Below are positions 53,625 to 63,364 of a DNA stretch of 64,000 bases, piece by piece. Source of the DNA: Synechococcus sp. WH 8020. GTDB lineage: Bacteria > Cyanobacteriota > Cyanobacteriia > PCC-6307 > Cyanobiaceae. The stretch spans positions 1,956,828 to 2,020,827 of the forward strand of contig NZ_CP011941.1 in NCBI RefSeq assembly GCF_001040845.1, read 5' to 3'. Every line of letters begins with the position of its first letter. Positions within the stretch are counted from its first letter, which is position 1. The position numbers and the translations under genes were made by a program. A model generated the notes under the pieces. It was given only the letters and a program-made list of their open reading frames with translations, did no database searches and was not told the DNA's origin.

Positions 53625-53812
53625 GCTGGTGTCCATCGAAACGCCTCCTGAGCGGATCGCCTAGGCCCCTGCTGTTCTTCGCACAAGGAAAGGCTCGTTA
53701 GGGTGCGCCAGATTTCACTGATGCCGCAGGGTTTGCAACGCAAAGCTTCCAATATCAATCTCCCATCCGTCTCGGCGGGAGGTGCCTTCTGACATCACCT
53801 TCAAAGCAGGCA

Positions 53813-54412
53813 TTGCCGTCTGGGCTCATACCTTCCCCCACTTGTTTATGGGAAGCACCTGCCGCAATGGTTGTGGCCGGGGATGACCCAGGGGAATTAC
53901 CCGGCCCCTGGAGACTGATGCTCCTCGGAGACGGCAGTCCAACCCGCCACCTGCGCCTCCTCACAGGACACGCCGTGGCCGTGGAATTAATTGCCATGGC
54001 CACAGAAGTAGGGGGACTGGATTCGATCGGCTGCCCACGCGAAGTCCAAGAACTCACGCCTCCCTTGCTCCGCCGTCAAGTCTGGCTGAACTGTGGCGGG
54101 CGAACTGTGGCGTGGGCTGAAAGTTGGTGGAATCAGGACGAAGCCAACCAGCAGTTGCAAGACCGAAACCTGCCAATCTGGCTCAGCCTCACGCAGGGTC
54201 GCACTGAGCTCTTTCGCGAAGTGGATGGTTTAGCGCTCGTCCAAGAACCCTGGCTTGAAGACCGGTTTCGCTGCTCTGGACCGTTTTGGAGTCGCCACTA
54301 TCGGTTTTTCCGTCAAGGACGGGAGCTCACAGTGATTCGTGAAGTGTTCAGCCCTGCCTTGGAACAATGGCTAGGAGCCACTCCACGCCAACCACTTCAT
54401 CTTTCTAGATGA
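53813..54412 (+). CDS. Chorismate lyase (cyanobacterial type)
   Basis: The enzyme makes 4-hydroxybenzoate from chorismate, the first step of plastoquinone synthesis in cyanobacteria. The product matches the cyanobacterial chorismate lyase family (the Sll1797 type) with PGPWRLMLLGDGSPTRHL, LLRRQVWL, AWAESWW, ELFREVDGLALV and FWSRHYRFF. I choose the TTG at 53813 (199 residues) because the LWEAPAA stretch before the first ATG (53867) seems part of the protein; the ATG remains an alternative. Confidence 0.87.
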   Translation: MPSGLIPSPTCLWEAPAAMVVAGDDPGELPGPWRLMLLGDGSPTRHLRLLTGHAVAVELIAMATEVGGLDSIGCPREVQELTPPLLRRQVWLNCGGRTVAWAESWWNQDEANQQLQDRNLPIWLSLTQGRTELFREVDGLALVQEPWLEDRFRCSGPFWSRHYRFFRQGRELTVIREVFSPALEQWLGATPRQPLHLSR

Positions 54413-54499
54413 AGAAAGCTAGTGTTTTTACGAAATTCGTGCTTGCGATCTTGCCGTAGGTCATGCGGTCGGGATCATGTCGCTAATTGCGGTGGTTTT

Positions 54500-54964
54500 A
54501 TGACGACATCCCAATGGCTAACCCTGTCCGACCTTGGACGCAGCTTTGGGCTTTCAGCCAGACATTGCGGCCACGCTCTCGACCATGAAGGATGGCTCGA
54601 CAGCAATGGACATCCAACGCCAGAAGCGATTGCAGCCGGTGCAGCCCAGCTCCACAACAACCATCACCACAGGCCCTCAAACCGCTGGAACGTGGACATC
54701 TGCTCCACCGTGATCTGCCCCCATGGCAATCACCCCATCAATCGCAGCGAACAGGTTGCGCAGTGGGTGACATTGCTCGAAGCCATGGAAGAAGGATCGG
54801 CCTCGGTCTCCACGAGCCCGGAGCAAATGGCCGAAGATCTGCCATTGGATCTGATCGAAGAGGTGAACCTTCAGCTCAGCGATCGAGGCTGTCGCTTTCA
54901 GGTCCAACGCTTCGTAGAGAGCTCTCCAGCCTCTAATCAACCCAACCTGAGTGCTTCAGCCTGA
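54500..54964 (+). CDS. Protein of unknown function with a winged-helix-like N-terminus
   Basis: From ATG 54500 the 154-residue product begins with about 45 residues (WLTLSDLGRSFGLSARHCG, GWLDSNGHPTPEAIAAGAA). These resemble the helix-turn-helix domain found at the end of phage antirepressors and some small regulators. The middle is rich in His and Cys (CSTVICPHGNH). The C-terminus overlaps the convergent gene at 54937 by 28 bases. The function is unknown, and DNA binding is a guess. Confidence 0.6.
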   Translation: MTTSQWLTLSDLGRSFGLSARHCGHALDHEGWLDSNGHPTPEAIAAGAAQLHNNHHHRPSNRWNVDICSTVICPHGNHPINRSEQVAQWVTLLEAMEEGSASVSTSPEQMAEDLPLDLIEEVNLQLSDRGCRFQVQRFVESSPASNQPNLSASA

Positions 54965-55458
54965 CGTCGTGCCTTCTCGAGTTGCTCTTTCAGCAGGTCT
55001 TCATCGGTATGACTGAGGTTGGTGTGGATCAACCGGGCATGAGGCGCATGGCGACGCAAGCGCTCGATGACACGATCGGGCGTGGCCTCCCTCACTAATA
55101 ACGCCAAAGCAGCACTGCCCTCAGGAAGGGTTTCCGCGAGTTCTTTCAAAAAGTTGTCGTTAATGCCCATGTCATTGAGCGATCCAGAGGCAGCCCCTGC
55201 ACCAGCGCCAACTGCGAGACCCAGCAAAGGATTGGCAAAAACCAAACCGATCAACAAGCCCCAGAAGCTGCCTCCCATCGCTCCAGCCGCCGTCATGTTG
55301 ATTGCCTGACGCAGGTGAACATGACCGTCTTCGCCGTGCTCCAGCACCACTGCATCCTCAAGCGCAATCAGATGCTCTTGCTGGATTGTGACCAACTCGC
55401 GACGGACCTCCTCCGCTTCTTGAGCTTTTGGGAAGCCCACAACCACCAAATTGCTCAT
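54937..55458 (-). CDS. DUF1269-family membrane-associated protein
   Basis: The 173-residue product has an N-terminal ferredoxin-like half (SNLVVVGFPKAQEAEEV) and a central Gly-zipper hydrophobic stretch (NMTAAGAMGGSFWGLLIG, then LGLAVGAGAGAASG) that spans or inserts in the membrane. The C-terminal half has ARLIHTNLSHTDEDLLKEQL, typical of the DUF1269 family. The family has no established function, though members are often stress-related. The gene overlaps the convergent one at its 3' end. Confidence 0.85.
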   Translation of the reverse strand: MSNLVVVGFPKAQEAEEVRRELVTIQQEHLIALEDAVVLEHGEDGHVHLRQAINMTAAGAMGGSFWGLLIGLVFANPLLGLAVGAGAGAASGSLNDMGINDNFLKELAETLPEGSAALALLVREATPDRVIERLRRHAPHARLIHTNLSHTDEDLLKEQLEKARRQAEALRLG

Positions 55459-55529
55459 ACCAACAAACTCTTTTTAGAAGGTTAGGGATCAATCGTTCCA
55501 GCGAATCGTTCCAGCGATCAGTCTCGTGG

Positions 55530-56048
55530 TCATTCCCGTCGTCTACTGGAGCGAGGCAATGGGCGCCTGGATGGGCCAGGTCCACGGGACACAGGCGGGG
55601 TCGCTGAGGCTGTTGATGGAGAGGCTGCAGAACGGGACCAGCGCTCCACACGGAAGCTTTCGTCATCAGGCCAACTGTTGTCATCCCCCCCATGGGTGGA
55701 CTCGGGCTCAGGCACCGGCGCAACGACCTGCCGGCGTGAGATTGCATCGAGAGGACGTTTACGACTTGATATCGCAGTCGAATCCTCCCGCAGTGGCGGT
55801 TTTACCGGATCCCGCCAGTCCTCTTCGTCGTCCATCAGCCAATCGATCTTGTCGCCAACCCAGCGGCCCACTGATTCGAGATCCATTGAAGGACGCGCAC
55901 CTCCGGAAGAACGTCGACCGGGTCGCGTACCAGCAACACCATCGACCAGTTGGCGACCGGTTTCAATCCACTGATCAAATCGCCGATCACCAATGTCCTG
56001 ATTGCGCTGCCCCTGACTGCGCTGCCGCGGTTGAAAACGTCCATCCAT
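55530..56048 (-). CDS. Basic protein of unknown function
   Basis: The 172-residue product is rich in Arg, Ser and Pro. A recognisable conserved-looking part, RFDQWIETGRQLVDGVAGTR and later MDLESVGRWVGDKIDWLMD, is followed by a disordered tail with many Arg. No signal peptide or membrane helix is seen. The gene begins nine bases after a 31-codon ORF downstream of the sprT-like gene, so the three may share a transcript. Function is unknown. Confidence 0.65.
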   Translation of the reverse strand: MDGRFQPRQRSQGQRNQDIGDRRFDQWIETGRQLVDGVAGTRPGRRSSGGARPSMDLESVGRWVGDKIDWLMDDEEDWRDPVKPPLREDSTAISSRKRPLDAISRRQVVAPVPEPESTHGGDDNSWPDDESFRVERWSRSAASPSTASATPPVSRGPGPSRRPLPRSSRRRE

Positions 56049-56057
56049 CTTCTGACC

Positions 56058-56153
56058 TTAACGACGCCGGTGCTGCAGCCAACGCTCTCTTTGCCAACCA
56101 ATTAACGCAATCGACACCCCACCAGCTTCTAGGACCCAAAGAAACAAATCCAT
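56058..56153 (-). CDS. Candidate 31-residue membrane peptide
   Basis: The ATG at 56153 lies one base after the stop of the sprT-like gene (TGA-G-ATG), and the peptide MDLFLWVLEAGGVSIALIGW is followed by a basic tail QRERWLQHRRR. One hydrophobic segment with a positive end fits a single-span membrane peptide. A Shine-Dalgarno-like AGGA lies six to seven bases ahead. The stop is nine bases before the next gene. The placement is more orderly than chance would suggest, but it is not proof of translation. Confidence 0.5.
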   Translation of the reverse strand: MDLFLWVLEAGGVSIALIGWQRERWLQHRRR

Positions 56154-56154
56154 C

Positions 56155-56703
56155 TCAATCCTGAGCGGGGGCAGGTACATAGCTGAGTAGACAACTCACA
56201 TGCCAGTGACCGTCATGATGCCGATCACAGCACAACCTGCAAGCCGCTTGCCTGACCCTGCGCCGATAAGGAGTCCGCTGTCCACACATAGGGCAGATGG
56301 CAATCCAGCGAGGGGGACTCTGCTGAACCGGAAAACGATGGCGGATACTCACCTTGAATCGGGTTTGCGAGGCATTAATCGCCTCCATCTGGGCCCGAAA
56401 GCAAGGGCCATGACTCTCTCGTTGACCCAACACAAGATCCACCCAGGCGTGGATCATTTCATGACAAAGGGTGCTCTCCGTCGCGCAGCGAGGCAAAGGA
56501 TCGAGCAAGGGTTTTGAGAGCACAATCTCCCGTCCAAGCGGCGGAGCCACCGCCGTGCCGCGGCGATACAAGCCAGCCGTCTTTCGCATCCGTCCATCAC
56601 TCCAGCGCAAGGCGACTAGGGGTCCAGTACCCCGCACCAAGCAGCCACCGAAGTGTTCTCGATTGAGCCTGTGAAACAACGGCAGCAGTGGCTCGAGGGG
56701 CAT
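56155..56703 (-). CDS. SprT-like zinc metalloprotease-family protein
   Basis: The 182-residue product has the SprT/Spartan-type core with zinc-binding HEMIHAWVDLVLG and a later His in ESHGPCFRAQM. At the C-terminus a zinc ribbon is visible (CPMCGQRTPYRRR, then CRLCC). The Glu in HEMIH is the presumed catalytic base. SprT-domain proteins are often linked to DNA-protein crosslink repair, but the bacterial role is unknown. It is divergent from the 56792 gene. Confidence 0.85.
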   Translation of the reverse strand: MPLEPLLPLFHRLNREHFGGCLVRGTGPLVALRWSDGRMRKTAGLYRRGTAVAPPLGREIVLSKPLLDPLPRCATESTLCHEMIHAWVDLVLGQRESHGPCFRAQMEAINASQTRFKVSIRHRFPVQQSPPRWIAICPMCGQRTPYRRRVRQAACRLCCDRHHDGHWHVSCLLSYVPAPAQD

Positions 56704-56791
56704 GGGGACTGCGAAAAAGCCAAACAGGACGAAAGCCGGCCCAGTCTGCCTCGTTCCTGCATCCAGTCAGTCAGAATCTGCACTCATTCGG

Positions 56792-59324
<2,533 letters not shown>

Positions 59325-59672
59325 AGACGCCTCTCAGGCATGCCACGCCCTATTCAGAATCTCCTTGGACGGGAGGACGCATCCCAACAGGCCTTGAATA
59401 TTCACCAAAACGTTGACGCTCAATTTGCCACCTTTAATCTGTTCAGATCAGCCATTAAAGACGGCCAAAAGAATCCACACCCATGAGAAAAGTAGACTTA
59501 AACTTGTCTTCCATGCCCAACAAGGCGTGATGGCACCAATGATCATTGATGAGTTCCATCAAGGGATTACCACGAGAGAAAGAGAGGACTTTGAAGTTGA
59601 CGATAACAGAGTTAAAACCTGCTTGATTCCAAATCAAACCTTCAAATACAATTTCACCAAAAGCAAACAATC
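59325..59672. other. 348-base gap without a confident gene
   Basis: An ATG at 59340 opens a frame of 48 residues ending at 59486, and a TTG at 59413 opens one of 87 residues ending at 59676 in an ATGA overlap with the next ATG. Neither has recognisable features. No terminator with a T-tract, repeat or RNA gene was recognised. Confidence 0.4.
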
Positions 59673-59927
59673 ATGAGCTCACCTCAGGCCTTCCGCTGGA
59701 TCAAAACCGAATGTGGTCGCGCTAAGTACATTGACTTGGCTTCTCGCAAAGGCATTGCGGCAAAGCTTCGCCTGGGATGGTTTGTAGTGATTGCCGCTGC
59801 ACGTGACCTTCCAGTCCAGGCCCCAGACTGAACCACTTACTTCGCAATCACAACCACTCCCAACAAGTTTGAAGCCCTAGAAGAAGTCACCGAATCAGCG
59901 CTTTCAACACTTAAAAAGAGCCATTAA
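59673..59927 (+). pseudogene. Small gene interrupted by an in-frame TGA
   Basis: The ATG at 59673 starts a frame that reads MSSPQAFRWIKTECGRAKY and ends after 52 codons at a TGA (59829-59831), following LPVQAPD. The same frame continues for 31 codons, TTYFAITTTPNKFEALEEV and on to LKKSH, before TAA at 59925-59927. The uninterrupted length would be 84 residues. A change of TGG to TGA would give the break, so nonsense mutation or sequencing error is most likely. It has no named domain. Confidence 0.55.
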
Positions 59928-60004
59928 AAACAAAAACTTCTCCCGATCCTATTTTCAATGACACTGGAAGTATCCATCAAATCGATTGTTTTCAAGAGCT
60001 GTTA

Positions 60005-60649
60005 TTAAAGTTCGATCGTCTCGTCCGTCAAAGCTCGCTTCGCTGCGCGCCCGACCAACCAAACCACTCCAACCGTGGCTAAGACGCCCACCACACGAAG
60101 GATCCAGGCCTGTGCTGAGGCTTCTCCAGCGAGCACCTCACCAAAACGAGCTGCATCACCTGCCAGTGCGCCCAACGCGCAAAACAAAATGGTGCCTGGC
60201 AGAATTCCTACTAATCCAATGCTGTACTCACGCAAACTAACCTCGCTGAGGCCATAAACCAAATTCAGCAACGAGAAGGGAAACGCTGGAGATAGACGCG
60301 TTAAAAGCACAAGCTTGAGCCCCTCTCGGCTGACAGCCCGCTCCACAGCCTGAAGCTTTGGATAGTGAGTCAAACGCTGGCTCGTCCAATCGCGCAACCA
60401 ATATCGGCCGAGCAAGAACGCTGACTCTGCGCCGAGACAGGCCCCCACAAACACAATCAGGCTTCCCCACCAAGTGCCATAAAGAGCTCCAGCCAACATC
60501 GAAGCCCATACCCCTGGGAGCAGCAGGGTCACCCAAACCGCATAGAGCGGGATGAAGACCAATCCGCCCAGAGGGGAGCGCAGCCACAGCGTTAGGGGCT
60601 CAAACCACGACATCCCCTCAATCATTGGTTCAAGCCCATCCGAAGCCAC
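60005..60649 (-). CDS. TVP38/TMEM64-family (DedA-related, VTT domain) membrane protein
   Basis: The 214-residue protein has about six hydrophobic segments and a central VTT domain with LLPGVWASMLAGALYG and ESAFLLGRYWLRDW, then FPFSLLNLVYGLSEVSLREY. The family acts in lipid transport or membrane homeostasis, probably by scrambling lipids. The N-terminal Met is not certain, as M9 or M13 could also start. Confidence 0.88.
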   Translation of the reverse strand: MASDGLEPMIEGMSWFEPLTLWLRSPLGGLVFIPLYAVWVTLLLPGVWASMLAGALYGTWWGSLIVFVGACLGAESAFLLGRYWLRDWTSQRLTHYPKLQAVERAVSREGLKLVLLTRLSPAFPFSLLNLVYGLSEVSLREYSIGLVGILPGTILFCALGALAGDAARFGEVLAGEASAQAWILRVVGVLATVGVVWLVGRAAKRALTDETIEL

Positions 60650-60684
60650 CTTTCCATGCTGACCGGTTGGGAGGGAAACGGAGT

Positions 60685-60732
60685 CATGACCTCTTTTAAG
60701 CTAAAGATTGGACAACCGTCCAAGAGGTCATG
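60685..60732 (+). promoter_or_regulatory. Inverted repeat that can cover the ribosome-binding site of the next gene
   Basis: The arms CATGACCTCTT (60685-60695) and AAGAGGTCATG (60722-60732) are perfect over 11 bases with a 26-base spacer. The right arm includes the Shine-Dalgarno AGAGG ahead of the GTG at 60735. In a transcript, pairing of the arms would mask the site, suggesting translational control. It could also be a DNA operator. Confidence 0.5.
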
Positions 60733-60734
60733 CT

Positions 60735-61997
60735 GTGCAACGCCTTTTTGCCCTGATCAAAAGCAACAGGTGTCGCATCGCGGTCTTGCTGAGCACGTCC
60801 ATGCTCGGAAGCTGTGCCATCACCGATCGCCAAGATTCAACCCTCTTGCAAGTGGCTCAAGCCAGCAATGAAAATGAACAACAATCCGCCAGTCGATTTC
60901 ATTCCGAACGGAAGATCAGCAAGGATTTTCAACAGCAATTAAAAGAAATGCAGCCTGCTATCAGGTTGCATCCCTCGATCTACGCCGCAGAGTCACTGGA
61001 ACAGGAACTAAGAGTTCGAACCAATAGCGGACTGGGACCAGATCTTGTGATCACAGATAGCAATCAGGCCTTGACCCTTCTTGCGAAAGGCATCACCACC
61101 CCGATCAAGCTGACGAAAGAAAAGCAGTTATTGATATCCCCCTCAGCTCTTGAGCGCGTCAAAACTGACAACGGAACTCTTGCCGGTCAACCGGTCTCTC
61201 AATATTTGCAGCTGGCATGCTTTGACAAACGCAAGCTGAAAGAGCCGCCAAAAACGCTGACGGAATTGTCGGCAGCCAGTGGCAAGGGAAAAGTTTTTGG
61301 GATGGTCACCAACATCCAGGATCTGTACTGGAGCCTTGGAAGCTTTGGTGCTGGAGAGGCCTTAGCCACCTCGTTCGCAGGCAAAAAAGCCTCTGTTGCA
61401 GCCCATGAACGACTCACCCAATGGATGCGATGGCTCAAGGCATCCAGCTATCAGCAAAACATTGTGTTTTTGAGAAATCAAGCCTCACTTCGGCAAGGAC
61501 TTATCGGAGGAGAGATGAGTTGGATCAGCTGTTGGAGCTCCCAACTACCGCAACTACGTGAAGCGCTCAAAGATCATCTCGGAGTCGCCCCATTACCCAG
61601 TGGAGACTTTGGACGAGCAACACCAATCACTCGCTTACAGGTCTGGGCTCTTGGTAAAAACTCAAGCAAACTTCAACGCGCAGAAAGCCTGAGATTGCTC
61701 AATTTCATGGTGCAGCCCTGGGCTCAGAAAACCTTTGCCCTCAAATACAAAACGAGCTATCCAGTCAATCCTGCAGCGGCACTAATCGTCAGAAAACAAT
61801 TATCTCTCGGGTTTGACAAATTCAGTGAAGAGGAAAACGAGCGCGTGAGTCGCGGTGATGCCATTATCTCCGCAATCGATGCTAGGCCAAGACTAGAAAA
61901 AGATATTCAGTCAACACTTAATGAGTTGATTTTTGATGGATTATCTCCCGAGCAAGCAGCCACAGAACTCCAAAACCAGATCAAAGCCAAGCCATGA
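60735..61997 (+). CDS. Solute-binding-like lipoprotein linked to MscS
   Basis: The preferred start is GTG 60735 because AGAGG lies eight bases ahead and the resulting protein (420 residues) has a lipoprotein signal peptide ending in the lipobox STSMLGSC. The mature part resembles extracellular solute-binding proteins of ABC importers, with LGPDLVITDSNQALTLLAKG and the WMRWLK, MSWISCWSS and ALKYKTSYPVNPAA segments. No permease or ATPase is adjacent. Instead the stop overlaps the start of an MscS channel gene (ATGA at 61994-61997). A role in sensing or osmolyte binding is inferred from this. Confidence 0.72.
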   Translation: MQRLFALIKSNRCRIAVLLSTSMLGSCAITDRQDSTLLQVAQASNENEQQSASRFHSERKISKDFQQQLKEMQPAIRLHPSIYAAESLEQELRVRTNSGLGPDLVITDSNQALTLLAKGITTPIKLTKEKQLLISPSALERVKTDNGTLAGQPVSQYLQLACFDKRKLKEPPKTLTELSAASGKGKVFGMVTNIQDLYWSLGSFGAGEALATSFAGKKASVAAHERLTQWMRWLKASSYQQNIVFLRNQASLRQGLIGGEMSWISCWSSQLPQLREALKDHLGVAPLPSGDFGRATPITRLQVWALGKNSSKLQRAESLRLLNFMVQPWAQKTFALKYKTSYPVNPAAALIVRKQLSLGFDKFSEEENERVSRGDAIISAIDARPRLEKDIQSTLNELIFDGLSPEQAATELQNQIKAKP

Positions 61998-63364
61998 CTT
62001 TACCTATGTCTTACCTCATCACCATCGGCCCTGGGCCCATTCTCAACGAGCTAGTGAGCTGGGGGGCGTATCTCAACCGGGGCACTGTTCTTCTTCAATT
62101 ACTTGTGGTTGGCGTTGTGATGGTCGCGGAACAACGCGGTGCACTTCGAAGGAGTGTGAGACACAGGCTATTTCCTGAATACATCCGAGTGCTGATCGGC
62201 CCTCTACTTCTCTTAATCAGTTCTGCCCTATTTCTCCTGGCAGGCCTGCCATGGGGACTACTGCGTTACTTCGGACTGCTCTGGCTGGGCTGGATGTCAT
62301 TCACACCTCTAAAAACGTTACTTCTAAATATCAACAAAAAATTTCCGGTTAATGAATTAGAAAGCACATTTTTAAGGCCTGTTTACGTTATCGTGGCCTC
62401 CCTTTCTTTTGTGAGGTTGATGGGAAGCACAGAAAACCTGTCGCAAACTCCTATCGCCAATCTGTTTGGAGTAGAGCTCACTCTTGGCCGAATTTACCTC
62501 GCTGTAATCGCGATTTACGTGATCATCACCCTGGCGTCTAGGCCTGCAACCTTTTTAGCTTGGCTCAGTGGGGTGTTGTTTGGAGTCCGTCCACGCAATC
62601 GAAGAGGTCTAGAGCTGTTATTCCGCTACAGCGTGATCATCGTTGGGGTCATCGCAGTTGCTTACTACATCGGTATCGACGGCACCGCCTTCATCGCCAT
62701 TGCGGGCGGACTCTCTGTAGGAATCGGCTTCGGTGTCAAGGAAATCGTCTCGAACTTCATTAGCGGCATCTGGTTGTTGTTTGAGGGTTCAGTGCGGCCA
62801 GGTGAAATTTTAATGATCAATGGTGACCCTTGCACAGTGCGAAATCTAAGACTGAGAGCCACGCAACTCAGACGAGGACGCGATGGGGCCGAACTATTAA
62901 TACCCAATCAAACTTTTTTCACAACAGAAGCAACATCCTTCACCGCAACAGAAACATCAAGGCGCGACAGTGTAGTGGTTGGCGCGGCCTACGATCACGA
63001 CCCCGACATGATTGTGGAGCTATTAAAAACAATTGCCAAAGAGCACAAAAAAGTTTTGGAGTATCCACCAGTTAACGCATTCGTTATCGACTTTGCTGAT
63101 TCTTCGATCAATTACAAGTTGTGTTTCTGGGTGGCCAATCCCCTCGACTCCTTTGAAGTTGGCAGTGATCTACGCCGAACAATCTGGAAGCAATTTGAAC
63201 AGAAAGGAATCACCATTCCGTTCCCACAACGTCAGGTGTATCCAATGGAATGGCCACCAAACCTTCAACAAAGTCTGCACTCAGCTGGAGGCGGAGGTGT
63301 AATACCTCAAGGCATACAACCAGAACTGACGGGCAGCGACGAAAAACCCAACAGCGAGGCCTAA
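61994..63364 (+). CDS. MscS-family mechanosensitive ion channel
   Basis: The 456-residue protein has several N-terminal membrane helices, then the pore-lining helix (FIAIAGGLSVGIGFGVKEI, SNFISGIWLLFEG) and the cytoplasmic vestibule (VRPGEILMINGDPCTVRNL, GAELLIPNQTFFT). It is larger than E. coli MscS (286 residues) because of extra N-terminal helices. MscS channels open under membrane tension. The start overlaps the stop of the lipoprotein gene, so they are coupled. The 3' end overlaps the convergent ABC-2 gene by 84 bases. Confidence 0.9.
   Translation: MTLPMSYLITIGPGPILNELVSWGAYLNRGTVLLQLLVVGVVMVAEQRGALRRSVRHRLFPEYIRVLIGPLLLLISSALFLLAGLPWGLLRYFGLLWLGWMSFTPLKTLLLNINKKFPVNELESTFLRPVYVIVASLSFVRLMGSTENLSQTPIANLFGVELTLGRIYLAVIAIYVIITLASRPATFLAWLSGVLFGVRPRNRRGLELLFRYSVIIVGVIAVAYYIGIDGTAFIAIAGGLSVGIGFGVKEIVSNFISGIWLLFEGSVRPGEILMINGDPCTVRNLRLRATQLRRGRDGAELLIPNQTFFTTEATSFTATETSRRDSVVVGAAYDHDPDMIVELLKTIAKEHKKVLEYPPVNAFVIDFADSSINYKLCFWVANPLDSFEVGSDLRRTIWKQFEQKGITIPFPQRQVYPMEWPPNLQQSLHSAGGGGVIPQGIQPELTGSDEKPNSEA

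Noticed and set aside
59413-59676. Open frame of 87 residues from a TTG that overlaps the next ATG by four bases
   Set aside because: The start is weak, and composition and lack of any domain make it unlikely; the ATGA overlap may be a coincidence.
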